A stretch of 29,604 bases of DNA from Saprospiraceae bacterium (lineage in GTDB: Bacteria; Bacteroidota; Bacteroidia; Chitinophagales; Saprospiraceae). This document shows, in pieces, positions 15,676 through 23,937 of this stretch. Below the pieces are notes generated by a model, which had not been told where the DNA came from, did no database searches, and saw only the letters and a program-made list of their open reading frames with translations. Positions within the stretch are counted from its first letter, which is position 1; every line of letters starts with the position of its first letter. The position numbers and the translations under genes are program-made. The stretch is from positions 1-29,604 of the forward strand of contig JALZVN010000150.1 of assembly GCA_023299965.1 (NCBI GenBank), in the 5' to 3' direction.

Positions 15676-17373
15676 ATGAAACGTATTTATTTCATATCCC
15701 TTTGTTTACTGCTTAGCCTACAGATATTTGCGCAAGTAAACCCACCAACTATCCGTTGTATAACGAGTGATACCTTGTTTTTCAATCCAGCTACAAATGA
15801 TTGTGGTCCTTTTCTTTCTTATCAAATTTCTAAAGCCGATAATGAGAATGGTCCTTTTTCATTGCTCAACACAATCGATCAGGAAAATATTGATTTCTAT
15901 TTAGATGCTAACTCTTCAAATCAAATCAGTTTTTATTTAATTGAAGCCATTTATGATTGCCCAAGTGGGGGGACTCTCAGCTCCCAAATCATCTCCAATC
16001 GTCCTCCAGAAATAGCAACTTTACAGACAGTATCTGTAGTAAATGGAGAGGTAGTGCTCACTTGGGATCCAAGTCCTTCGCCTGAAACCGTCTTTTACTC
16101 TGTGTTTTTAGTTACTGATATGGGTTTGCAACTTTTAACAGATACACCTGATACCACTTTTTCAGATATCAATAACAATCCGAACCAAGAAGTGCTTAGC
16201 TATCTTATCACAGCCAATGATGACTGCGGTATTCAGAGTATATTTGGGGATCCGGTATCTAGTATATTACTAGCAAATAATGTAGATCCATGCACAAGTG
16301 AAACTCGCTTTGCGTGGACCCGGCACGTAAATACAGAAAAACAAGAAATCTGGGGGATTGATGATAATGGTCTGAATGTTTTCATAACGGAAGTGCCTGC
16401 TGATGCTGACAGTTTTTTGGCAAATGACATTCCAAATATAAGCCTAAGTGCTTTTTTTATAAGAGCATATATCAATGAAAATCTAGGTTTATTTGCAGAC
16501 TCCAATCTTAGTCCTGCGACCGCAAGTATTAGCACGCCTATTGAAGAAATATTTATTTCTGAGGTGCAAACATTGAATGACAATACCATTTCCATTGAAT
16601 GGTGCTGGAATCAAGATGCTGAATTGATAAGTTATGACATCCTATCTAATAGCGCATCAGAAAATAATATAACAAGCGAGTCCATAAATGGCTCTCTCTC
16701 CACTACGGTCAATGAAGAATTATTACTCTCCAATACACAAGACCAAGTGTATACTATCCAAGTAAGTAGCTTAGATGTTTGTGAGCGTACTTTTGACTCT
16801 CCTAGCATAAATAGCATCGCCTTGAATGTGACTCCCATAGATGATTCCATCTTTGAGATAAACTGGACTGAATATGAAAATATAGAAGCGTCATTACAAA
16901 ACTATTTCCTGCATGAAGTTATCAATGGGGAAGACAATATTGTATCTCAAGGTCTACAAAATAGCTTTATGCAAGAAAGAGTATCTGATGGGAGAGAAGC
17001 ATGCTACTATGTGGAAGCCATTGCAGAGGGTAGCTTGCTCGATGGTAGCACCAAGTCTGTAAGTGTCATCTCCAATACTGCCTGTAGTCGAGGATTACCG
17101 ATCATCCGATTACCCAACGCTTTCAACCCATATGGAGTAAATAATATTTTCAGACCTCTCGTGGGGAATACATCTGTTATTGAAAGCTATGCCATGAGCG
17201 TTTTTAGCCGATATGGCGAATTGCTTTTCTCTTCTAATAGTCCAGATCAAGGATGGGATGGTAGAGATGGGCTCAGGGAAATGCCACAAGGAGTATATAC
17301 TTATCTAGTCACCGTAGAAGTGCTGGGTGGAGAGACCATCTTAAGACAAGGAAGTGTATTACTTATTCGCTAG
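15676..17373 (+). CDS. FN3-like secreted protein with CHU_C (gliding motility-associated) C-terminal domain
   Basis: A 565-residue secreted protein. The signal peptide ends IFAQ (residue 20). Three or more fibronectin type III-like beta-sandwiches follow (about 110-200, 285-380, 385-470; for example VNGEVVLTWDPSPSP and TISIEWCWNQDAELISYDIL). The C-terminal 85 residues are a CHU_C / T9SS type B sorting domain: LPNAFNPYGVNNIFRP, YAMSVFSRYGELLFSS, QGWDGRDG and MPQGVYTYLVTVEV. Such cargo crosses the outer membrane by T9SS and often depends on a PorP/SprF partner. It starts one base after the lipoprotein gene. Its 3' end overlaps the convergent gene by 15 bases. The molecular target is unknown; adhesion or surface display is likely. 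Confidence 0.9.
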   Translation: MKRIYFISLCLLLSLQIFAQVNPPTIRCITSDTLFFNPATNDCGPFLSYQISKADNENGPFSLLNTIDQENIDFYLDANSSNQISFYLIEAIYDCPSGGTLSSQIISNRPPEIATLQTVSVVNGEVVLTWDPSPSPETVFYSVFLVTDMGLQLLTDTPDTTFSDINNNPNQEVLSYLITANDDCGIQSIFGDPVSSILLANNVDPCTSETRFAWTRHVNTEKQEIWGIDDNGLNVFITEVPADADSFLANDIPNISLSAFFIRAYINENLGLFADSNLSPATASISTPIEEIFISEVQTLNDNTISIEWCWNQDAELISYDILSNSASENNITSESINGSLSTTVNEELLLSNTQDQVYTIQVSSLDVCERTFDSPSINSIALNVTPIDDSIFEINWTEYENIEASLQNYFLHEVINGEDNIVSQGLQNSFMQERVSDGREACYYVEAIAEGSLLDGSTKSVSVISNTACSRGLPIIRLPNAFNPYGVNNIFRPLVGNTSVIESYAMSVFSRYGELLFSSNSPDQGWDGRDGLREMPQGVYTYLVTVEVLGGETILRQGSVLLIR

Positions 17374-18024
17374 TTTCTCGCGAACAAGTTTTTCAACATC
17401 GTTTTGCACCTTATAGTAGTGATACAACTCTGAGCAAACTAAAGTAATCCATCCAAGCGCAAATAGCAGATTTCTAGCAATAACAAAAATCCTGGTATAG
17501 GCATCAAAAAAGTGTCTTACAGCTAGTACTTCGAAGGCAATCACGATGGCTGAGAGAATGAAAAATATAATGCTTAGTGCTCGAGCACTTTTGATAAATT
17601 GAGGTACTAATTTTCTAGTGGTCTTACCAAGCGCTTCTTTGTATAATTCATTAGTACAATCCATACGCAGTAACTCCAAAAAAATGTGTTTCGCTTTATC
17701 AAATTGCATCATATGAAAATAAGCTTCCCCTTTCATAAAGAGTAGCTTTTGAAACACATCCTTTCCATTGTGCTCCACGATGTTATGTCGAATAGAAGAC
17801 TCAATAGCAGTATCAATGTATCCCAATAACTTATGGTAGCTCCCTAATTCAAATATGGCAGAAAGGTATAATACTTGAAGGTCAAAATATTCTTGGAGCT
17901 CAAGATTTTGGATTTGCTTCTGATTCTTCTCATAAAATCGCACAAGTGCCCTTGGCTCAGAACCAGTAAGATCCTTGAACTCAGTATAAATGTTGGAGGC
18001 ATATTTCGATGACAACTGTGTCAT
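17359..18024 (-). CDS. TPR-like protein with two C-terminal membrane segments, unknown function
   Basis: A 221-residue protein. Residues 20-135 are helical with at least one TPR-like unit (about 93-125, LLFMKGEAYFHMMQFDKAKHIFLELL). Two hydrophobic segments follow at about 147-168 (ARALSIIFFILSAIVIAFEV) and 178-200 (NLLFALGWITLVCSELY), then a short basic tail. The N-terminus has no signal peptide, so the TPR part is probably cytoplasmic with the tail anchored in the inner membrane. It overlaps the convergent CHU_C gene by 15 bases and is preceded by a 428-base spacer. No family name is recognised. Confidence 0.78.
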   Translation of the reverse strand: MTQLSSKYASNIYTEFKDLTGSEPRALVRFYEKNQKQIQNLELQEYFDLQVLYLSAIFELGSYHKLLGYIDTAIESSIRHNIVEHNGKDVFQKLLFMKGEAYFHMMQFDKAKHIFLELLRMDCTNELYKEALGKTTRKLVPQFIKSARALSIIFFILSAIVIAFEVLAVRHFFDAYTRIFVIARNLLFALGWITLVCSELYHYYKVQNDVEKLVREKLANK

Positions 18025-18452
18025 GGGTGGATTATATTATTATTTTGATCGTGTTTTTGCGATAGTTATTGCAAAGGATTTATTACTACTATATAAATAC
18101 ATTAGCCGAATAAAATTAGTTCAACCTAAAGCTACTTTTTATTAGAATCTTATCATTTTTTACTTTCGGTAGATATACAAAAGTAAGCATCCTTAGATAT
18201 ATCGACAACAAGCAATACTACGATATGTATTCTTATATACGATGTAGGATGTCGGCTATATTATAATAGTGGATTTAATTCTTTGCTATGCGTTGGTCGT
18301 CCCAGATGTTAAATCTGAGATAAAACACCATTATCAATACTTTACCGATAGAAAGAGAAAAGAGCCTAGATCTCTAATAAAGAGCTGCCTGGAGACAGGT
18401 GGAGGGATCTTCTTCAAGGGCTTGACACATACTATTGAGTCAATGGTCTATT
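18025..18452. other. Non-coding spacer between NAD kinase and the TPR/membrane gene
   Basis: This 428-base spacer lies between two leftward genes. The only open frame (18269-18499 plus, GTG start) overlaps the end of the NAD kinase gene and has no recognisable features, so I treat it as fortuitous. There is a likely promoter at 18178-18208. Only short hairpins (for example CCTGGAGACAGG near 18388) are visible; I see no convincing terminator for NAD kinase and no clear RNA gene. Confidence 0.55.
18178..18208 (-). promoter_or_regulatory. Promoter for the TPR/membrane gene
   Basis: On the minus strand TTG (18208-18206), a 20-base spacer and TACTTTTG (18185-18178) match the Bacteroidota -33/-7 pattern. 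Transcription would begin near 18171, leaving a leader of about 147 bases before the ATG at 18024. Confidence 0.35.
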
Positions 18453-19337
18453 TTAATTACGTGAATCCTTACCCCAAGCCAACTTTTCGCGTATGGTAGT
18501 CAAGAAGCTTTTGTCTTCTAATTGGACCAACTTCATCATGTAGTCATTCTTACGAATCGCCAACTGGTGCGTTTGTCCTACCGTCTCAAATCTGGAATCT
18601 AGTGTGCACAGAAAACTATCTGCACGACCATCTACCTCAAATGAAACTACAGAATCCTGCGAAATTACTATTGGACGTACATTGAGATTGTGAGGTGCTA
18701 CAGGGGTAATCACAAAGTTGCCTGATCCAGGAAAAATAATCGGTCCTCCACAACTCAAGTTGTAGCCCGTAGAACCTGTAGGGGTGCTTATAATGATACC
18801 ATCCGCCCAGTAGGTAGTCAAGTAAGCACCATTGATAAAGGTATTTACAGTAATCATGGAAGAGGTATCTCTTTTCAATATGGTGAAGTCATTCAAGGCT
18901 ACCTTGTAATCCCCAAACAGTTTGTCATCATTGGTTTCTAAAAACAACAGTGTACGCAACTCGATAGAAAATCGATCATGTATGAGCAAATCTATGGCTT
19001 GTGCCATTCTTGATTTTTCTACACTGGCTAGAAAGCCTAGTCTACCAAGGTTGATACCAAGGACAGGAACACCGTTATCTCTGATCTCCGATATTGCATT
19101 GAGTATAGTACCATCTCCCCCTAGAGTGATCATGAAATCGATATTCTTAGTCTTAAGATCAAGGTGGCTTTCGAAAGCTCCTACATCCTTTTTCTGCTTG
19201 ATGCGGTCGCCCATGAGTCTGAGGTAGGGCACAAAGACAAATACATTAATATCACGGTCATGCAAGGTATCAAAGAGCGTCTGGATAAAATCCAAATTAC
19301 CTTCCTTAATCGTTTTGCCATAAATAACTACTTGCAT
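18453..19337 (-). CDS. nadK: NAD kinase
   Basis: A 294-residue cytoplasmic enzyme that phosphorylates NAD to NADP. The catalytic GGDGT motif is at residues 73-77 (MITLGGDGTILNA), followed by GINLGRLGFLA, ALNDFTI (147-153, the NE/D motif), and TPTGSTGYNLSCGGPI (185-200), all hallmarks of the PpnK family. Length and motif spacing are normal. The gene begins nine bases after the Omp85-type gene ends, so the two form an operon; this coupling of a redox-cofactor enzyme with an outer-membrane protein is likely transcriptional convenience. Confidence 0.97.
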   Translation of the reverse strand: MQVVIYGKTIKEGNLDFIQTLFDTLHDRDINVFVFVPYLRLMGDRIKQKKDVGAFESHLDLKTKNIDFMITLGGDGTILNAISEIRDNGVPVLGINLGRLGFLASVEKSRMAQAIDLLIHDRFSIELRTLLFLETNDDKLFGDYKVALNDFTILKRDTSSMITVNTFINGAYLTTYWADGIIISTPTGSTGYNLSCGGPIIFPGSGNFVITPVAPHNLNVRPIVISQDSVVSFEVDGRADSFLCTLDSRFETVGQTHQLAIRKNDYMMKLVQLEDKSFLTTIREKLAWGKDSRN

Positions 19338-19346
19338 ATAGGTCTT

Positions 19347-20732
19347 CTAAATAGAAAAATCAAAGTTTAAAAATAATCCCCGGTCGCCAAATTTATTAAT
19401 ATTATACTCAATCTTAATCACCTTGTCAAAATATACTACAAAATGTAATCCTACTCCTCCTCCCCAAAGGGCTTGATTGTTGAAAGTTCCATAGGAATCA
19501 TAGAAGGGTGCGTTGACAAAACCTAGATCGTTATTGATCACAAAGTACACTTTCAAGGGCATCTGTCTAAATTGTCTAATAAACATCAGCTTACCCCAAT
19601 TGAATTCTCTATTTAACAACTGAAATCTGAAGGCACTCTTGATATACCCATGATCTAGTCCATCCACGACAAAGAGTTCATAGCCCGTCAGCACATCATC
19701 ACCCCATCCTAAGGAAGATACGTGTGTATACGGTTGTTTGTGTCTTAATAGATTGATTTTAGCACTTCCTATGACTGCTACACTGATTTTCTTGGTAAAT
19801 GGGAAGTAATGATGATAAGTAAGCACCGTTTTTAGCGCGTTTACATCCTTAATGAATCCGAAACCATCTTTCTGGATGCTGGCAGAAAATAGACGCCCTG
19901 ATAATGGGTAGGGCTTAATATCCCTATTATCATAAGTGAAATTGTATTCTAGCGTGAAATGCCTCTGGATAACGTCGTTATTGAAGAAATAATCTGGATT
20001 TTCTACAAAGGCTACATCTTCACTGATGGCATTGTCACTATAGGTTAATTTGACTGTTTGGGTGGTGTAAAAACCAGGTCGATAAGTCAACCCTCCGCCT
20101 ACTCTAAACCTACGTAGTTGAAATTCCTCCTCAAAGTTGTAAAAACCAAGTTTGTTATTTTCAGTGATGTGGGCAATTTCTCTTTGTCTAGAAAAGAATA
20201 CATTGGCAAATACTCCTAAGGTTTGCGCTTTGTTGATACCAGGGAAAAAGTAATCTAGTTCATACTTTTTGGTGTATCCATCTTGTACCGTTAACTTTAG
20301 CTTATCTCTGTTGCCAGTAAGATTTAGGTGAATCCCTCGAATACCGAAATTTACCCTTTCAAGAGATCTATTTTGTTCGCGCCACCATACATTGAAGTTG
20401 CGATCTGCTAGCTCAAAAATAACAAAGGGGTAGATATACCAGGTCTCTGAAACTGTAAAGTTGATTTTAAGTTTTCCATTTTCAATGAGGGTCTCAGCCT
20501 CCGTTTTGATAAATAGACCCGTATTTTGGATGTTTTGTTTACTACGTTCAATTATCTCAGAAAGCTGTGCCTGAGCAATACGATCTCCTACTTTAAAGGT
20601 AATCTCTCTTTGTATGATTTTCTTTTTGGTGCGCTTGTTTCCATCGATGGATATCTCTACCACCTCCAAGATCTGAGCAGAAGTGACAGAACAACCGAGA
20701 AAAAGAAATAATATGCAAAGAAGTCTATTCAT
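19347..20732 (-). CDS. Omp85/BamA-superfamily outer-membrane protein with one POTRA domain
   Basis: A 461-residue protein. The signal peptide ends TSAQ (residue 20). A single POTRA domain follows (about 22-97: VVEISIDGNKRTKKKIIQRE, then NTGLFIKTEAE and LKINFTVSETW), then a 16-stranded-type barrel (about 100-461) with conserved Omp85 features such as FTYDNRDIKPYPLSGRLFSASI and the terminal strand IEYNINKFGDRGLFLNFDF. BamA normally carries five POTRA domains and TamA three, so this is neither. Related short Omp85 proteins in Bacteroidota are of uncertain role; protein or lipid export across the outer membrane is possible. It is co-transcribed with nadK. Confidence 0.88.
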   Translation of the reverse strand: MNRLLCILFLFLGCSVTSAQILEVVEISIDGNKRTKKKIIQREITFKVGDRIAQAQLSEIIERSKQNIQNTGLFIKTEAETLIENGKLKINFTVSETWYIYPFVIFELADRNFNVWWREQNRSLERVNFGIRGIHLNLTGNRDKLKLTVQDGYTKKYELDYFFPGINKAQTLGVFANVFFSRQREIAHITENNKLGFYNFEEEFQLRRFRVGGGLTYRPGFYTTQTVKLTYSDNAISEDVAFVENPDYFFNNDVIQRHFTLEYNFTYDNRDIKPYPLSGRLFSASIQKDGFGFIKDVNALKTVLTYHHYFPFTKKISVAVIGSAKINLLRHKQPYTHVSSLGWGDDVLTGYELFVVDGLDHGYIKSAFRFQLLNREFNWGKLMFIRQFRQMPLKVYFVINNDLGFVNAPFYDSYGTFNNQALWGGGVGLHFVVYFDKVIKIEYNINKFGDRGLFLNFDFSI

Positions 20733-20746
20733 CTAGTATCTTAACG

Positions 20747-20782
20747 TAGAAAGGCTGTCCAAGTTAATGGACAGCCTTTCTA
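20747..20782 (-). terminator. Hairpin terminator of the DUF3078-like gene
   Basis: A perfect 14-base-pair stem (20747-20760 and 20769-20782, core aaaggctgtcc) with an eight-base loop lies 36 bases past the stop at 20818. The T run on the minus strand is short, so efficiency is uncertain, and read-through into the Omp85-nadK pair is possible since no separate promoter for that pair was found. Confidence 0.7.
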
Positions 20783-20817
20783 TTATATATCAATTAAATG
20801 TTAAATGACAATTTTAC

Positions 20818-21876
20818 TTAGAATGTGTATCCTAGTCCTAATGTATAATAAGACTGTAAAGGACTATCTTCTAAATCTAATTCTCCTGGTTCTACAGCAG
20901 TAGGTGATATAGCATTGATTCCTAATCTTCCTACATCAGCAACAGATTTGTTTCCTCTCAAACCTAATTGGAAGTTAACACCCAATCCGTTCCAGATATT
21001 AACTGAAAATCCGTTTATCCAATCCCAAGTAATTAAGTCACCTGTAGTGTAATCTACATCAAAAGTAGTATCAGCTCCGGTAGCATCTTTAAATGGAATG
21101 CTGTTAGCACCTGATCCACCATAAGGAAGAAAAGCAGTAATGTTAGATGTCCAAGAAATACCTTTGTAAAGCGTTGCAGAGTAAGAAGCACCTACTTCAG
21201 CACCCGCTGATGATGTCAAGTCACCAGGAAGGTTCAATTGGTAACCTAATGGGTGAGCCCATACTTTTAAGTTATTAATTGGCAACCAAGTAATACCTGC
21301 ACTTCCTGTAACACGACCTGGCTTATTAAGTGATATACTGTAGCTATCATCAATAACAGCACCTAAATCATCACCTGGATCAAATTCTAAAACTGTAGAA
21401 ACCCACTCCCCCTTAGCAGATATAGCCAATTTTGGTGATATTTTGTATCCATAAAGTGATGTTAAAGTCAAACCATTCGATACAGCTACAGATCTAGTTG
21501 CGTCATTATCTTTGTCTGAAAAAGCAGCTACTCTAGAAACGTTTATATTCAAAAGATTATCCCAAAAGAATTTTTCTTGGTCGTTTTTTGCGAAAGCTGT
21601 AAATCCTAATCCTAGTGTATTGTTTTGTGAGTTAGGTTGAGTTAATGCAAACCAGTCATTGTTGCTCACTAAATCAAAACCTACGATACCTACTCCGCCA
21701 AATTTCCATCCTGGAAACTTATCGATCTGACCAGTAAGGCCATCTACTTCTGCTTGAAGAGCAGCTAATTGAGCTTGCTTATCTGCTCTCATAGTTTTTA
21801 ACTCCTCCATTGATTGTGCTTGCAATCCAATAGATAAAATCATCATAAAGGAAAACAAAAATGAAATTTTTCTCAT
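20818..21876 (-). CDS. DUF3078-like outer-membrane barrel protein
   Basis: A 352-residue protein. The signal peptide ends at GLQAQ (about residue 21). A short coiled-coil (about 23-50, MEELKTMRADKQAQLAALQAEVDGL) precedes a barrel-like region beginning GWKFGGVGIVGFDLVSNNDWF, with repeated alternating strands (LGLGFTAFAKND, LNINVSRVAAF, LAISAKGEWVSTVLEF) and an aromatic C-terminal end LGLGYTF typical of outer-membrane barrels. The pattern resembles DUF3078 proteins; the function is unknown. It has an independent and well-formed promoter and is followed by a hairpin terminator, so it is probably a well-expressed single gene. Confidence 0.8.
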   Translation of the reverse strand: MRKISFLFSFMMILSIGLQAQSMEELKTMRADKQAQLAALQAEVDGLTGQIDKFPGWKFGGVGIVGFDLVSNNDWFALTQPNSQNNTLGLGFTAFAKNDQEKFFWDNLLNINVSRVAAFSDKDNDATRSVAVSNGLTLTSLYGYKISPKLAISAKGEWVSTVLEFDPGDDLGAVIDDSYSISLNKPGRVTGSAGITWLPINNLKVWAHPLGYQLNLPGDLTSSAGAEVGASYSATLYKGISWTSNITAFLPYGGSGANSIPFKDATGADTTFDVDYTTGDLITWDWINGFSVNIWNGLGVNFQLGLRGNKSVADVGRLGINAISPTAVEPGELDLEDSPLQSYYTLGLGYTF

Positions 21877-21915
21877 CTTAATTCTTTTTTTTAGTTTGTG
21901 TAAAAGTTTTTAATT

Positions 21916-21943
21916 CAAATTTATTTTTCACGAAGTAAGCCAA
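21916..21943 (-). promoter_or_regulatory. Promoter of the DUF3078-like gene
   Basis: On the minus strand TTG (21943-21941), a 17-base spacer and TAAATTTG (21923-21916) match the Bacteroidota consensus at both boxes and in spacing. Transcription would begin near 21909 with a leader of about 33 bases. The -33 box lies three bases past the stop of the MscS-type gene. Confidence 0.62.
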
Positions 21944-21946
21944 TCG

Positions 21947-22771
21947 CTACGCTTCATGTATTGTAACCTTTTCTTCAGTCAATTTACTCAAAGGTATAAT
22001 CACCTTTTTTCCATCTCCATGTATCACTAGACTCGTACTATCTATATCTATTATCTGTCCATGTGCTCCATCAATACTAATTGTATCTCCGATATTAAAC
22101 CTACTTTTAGAGTAGTAAGAAGACAAAAAACTAGACATTATTCCTTTTGACGCTAATCCATATCCAATGGCAAACGCGAATACTATACCGGCGAATAGCA
22201 CCGTTAGATTATCCGTGAGAAATTGAGTTGGGATTGTTGCTTTTTTTAACGCAATCATCAATGCATTAATCATTACAAAAAAGAAAACGAATGTTGCTAT
22301 TACTTTCGCTGCCGGTATACCTAAAGACTGACAAGTACTTTGAACTACCTTGCGTGCTGCCTCTGCTATAAGTACTCCGATGACTAAAACTAAAAAAGCG
22401 ACTAAAAGCTTTGGTAATAATAGCATCAACTCCTTTAGTAAATCCGTGATCGCACTAATCTGTAGTATATCGACGGCCAAGATAGTTACTAATAATAAAA
22501 TGAAATAATAAATAGTAGAAGAAATTGCTTTACTAGGAAGAAGTTCCAAGTTTGCCTTGCTGATAAAATCGACATCTTCCAGTTTCTCCTTTATAACATC
22601 GATACCAGATTTCTCTAAGACTGACTTTAATACTTTTTTAACAATTTTGGCAATGATATACCCTACTATAAAAACAACTAGTGCCTTTAGAATATTAGGC
22701 AAGCTAGATATCATTCCATTCAATATCTCGCGTGCAACATCTAAGTCCTGAAGTAAATTATCGTTGTCCAT
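21947..22771 (-). CDS. MscS-family mechanosensitive channel with TM-helix repeats
   Basis: A 274-residue inner-membrane protein with five predicted transmembrane segments (about 25-47, 83-105, 115-140, 155-178, 188-208) and a C-terminal MscS beta domain (about 215-274: RFNIGDTISIDGAHGQIIDIDSTS then VIIPLSKL). The last transmembrane segment runs through GIVFAFAIGYGLASKGIM, the pore-lining region. This is the small 'conserved TM helix' type of MscS protein rather than the three-helix MscS of Escherichia coli. It would relieve osmotic stress or act as a membrane-tension sensor. It is the third gene after an ECF sigma factor and an orphan small protein, with gaps of 54 and ten bases. Confidence 0.9.
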   Translation of the reverse strand: MDNDNLLQDLDVAREILNGMISSLPNILKALVVFIVGYIIAKIVKKVLKSVLEKSGIDVIKEKLEDVDFISKANLELLPSKAISSTIYYFILLLVTILAVDILQISAITDLLKELMLLLPKLLVAFLVLVIGVLIAEAARKVVQSTCQSLGIPAAKVIATFVFFFVMINALMIALKKATIPTQFLTDNLTVLFAGIVFAFAIGYGLASKGIMSSFLSSYYSKSRFNIGDTISIDGAHGQIIDIDSTSLVIHGDGKKVIIPLSKLTEEKVTIHEA

Positions 22772-22825
22772 TTAAAATTCGTTCTGTTTTGGTTTTGGTT
22801 TATCTTTTGGGGTCTTCTTTTATCT

Positions 22826-23092
22826 TTAGATCGGCGGTTCTGAGGGGGAGTGATCATCGTCCCTCTTCGCTAAGCCACTAACATTATTTGGTCTGTCATT
22901 CTTTTTTCCATCTCCTTCACCTCCGCCAGTCATAGAAATCATTAGCTGGAAAAATCCTGGCAAATATAATTCTATAACTCTAGATACTGAACTTATAAAA
23001 GAAATAGTACCGTTGAGTTCCTTATCATCACGAGGACCAACAGGGTCTTCGTCCGACAATCTTTTAAAATTATTTCTACTTTCTTCACTCAT
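22826..23092 (-). CDS. Small orphan protein in sigma/MscS operon
   Basis: An 88-residue protein that I do not recognise. It has charged ends (EESRNNFKRLSDEDPVGPRDDKE; KRDDDHSPSEPP) and a central moderately hydrophobic segment at about 28-56 (ISFISSVSRVIELYLPGFFQ), followed by a Gly-rich stretch. It may be a peripheral or single-pass membrane protein. It lies ten bases after the ECF sigma gene and 54 before the MscS-type gene, all on the same strand, so it belongs to that operon. Its position after a sigma gene suggests, by inference only, a regulator or anti-sigma-like partner; it has no zinc finger or FecR-like domain. Confidence 0.7.
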   Translation of the reverse strand: MSEESRNNFKRLSDEDPVGPRDDKELNGTISFISSVSRVIELYLPGFFQLMISMTGGGEGDGKKNDRPNNVSGLAKRDDDHSPSEPPI

Positions 23093-23102
23093 CGGTAAAG
23101 TT

Positions 23103-23672
23103 TTAGTCTTTAAATATTTCTTTATAACTAGCCTGAGCTTTATGTTTCGCTCTCTTTATCTTCATCTTGATTGCACTTTCTGATTTAGAGAGTACTTCTG
23201 CAATATCTCTTATCGACATATCATCCTGATATTTCATCAGCAACACTGCTTTATCACCCGTAGGTATCACGTCCATTACTCTTTTCAATCTACTCACCTC
23301 TATTTCAAGCAATTCGTGATCAGGTACATCTACGAGAGGATCACCAACCTTTTCAATATCTTCTGAAAAGATGTTCTTTTCTTTCTTCTTCTTTCTAATG
23401 TAATCAATACAATAGTTATAGGTAATTGAATATACCCACGTACTAAATTTTGACTTTCCACTAAACTTGGCCAAATTGAGGTATATCTTCAAGAATATAT
23501 CCTGCGTAGCATCATCCGAAAGTTGTTCATCTTTCAATAAGGATATACACTTACTGTACACCTTTCCAGAATATCTGGAATAAAGCATAGTAAAATAGGA
23601 CGAGTTACGCGATTTCAGGTAGAGACCTATCACCTCTTCATCCGATAACTTATTTGCACCTTGTTTGCCCAA
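23103..23672 (-). CDS. ECF-type RNA polymerase sigma factor
   Basis: A 189-residue sigma-70 family protein. Region 2 covers about 25-95 (SRYSGKVYSKCISLLKDE, LSDDATQDIFLKIYLNL, FSGKSKFSTWVYSITYNY, CIDYIRKKKK). Region 4 lies at about 130-180 (VLLMKYQDDMSIRDIAEVLSKSESAIKMKIKRAKHKAQ), a standard helix-turn-helix for -35 recognition. It directs polymerase to an unknown regulon. The usual Bacteroidota anti-sigma gene is not recognisable downstream; instead an 88-residue orphan and an MscS-type channel follow. A possible -7 element (TATTTTTG) is at 23767-23760. Confidence 0.93.
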   Translation of the reverse strand: MGKQGANKLSDEEVIGLYLKSRNSSYFTMLYSRYSGKVYSKCISLLKDEQLSDDATQDIFLKIYLNLAKFSGKSKFSTWVYSITYNYCIDYIRKKKKEKNIFSEDIEKVGDPLVDVPDHELLEIEVSRLKRVMDVIPTGDKAVLLMKYQDDMSIRDIAEVLSKSESAIKMKIKRAKHKAQASYKEIFKD

Positions 23673-23759
23673 TGATTTTTTCTTAAAACTAGGGTTATTG
23701 ACCTCTTTGCTTATGACGTAGTATTACCCTTAATGGGTACACTCCAAAAAATATTTCCG

Positions 23760-23767
23760 CAAAAATA
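23760..23767 (-). promoter_or_regulatory. Possible -7 element for the sigma/orphan/MscS operon
   Basis: The minus strand reads TATTTTTG, matching TAnnTTTG. It would give a leader of about 80 bases before the sigma start at 23672. No TTG is present 17-23 bases upstream, so this is a weak call. Confidence 0.3.
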
Positions 23768-23937
23768 CCTTTTTTATGGTCACTTACCCTATCGTTTAAC
23801 AAATTAACTTAACTAATTCAAAATGAACCACATACAACCTACATAAGCTACTAATAGCTAAATACCAAGCTTTGAAATCTTCCTTTTGGAATAATATTAA
23901 AGTGAGTATCTTGAGCAAGATTCAAATACTTAATGTT

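Noticed and set aside
18269..18499. 76-codon plus-strand open frame with GTG start
   Set aside because: It overlaps the 3' end of nadK, has no recognisable motif and no promoter; probably fortuitous.
23872..23937. TTG-initiated N-terminal extension of the M28 peptidase
   Set aside because: It would bury the signal peptide behind 22 residues; the ATG at 23938 gives a standard secreted form.
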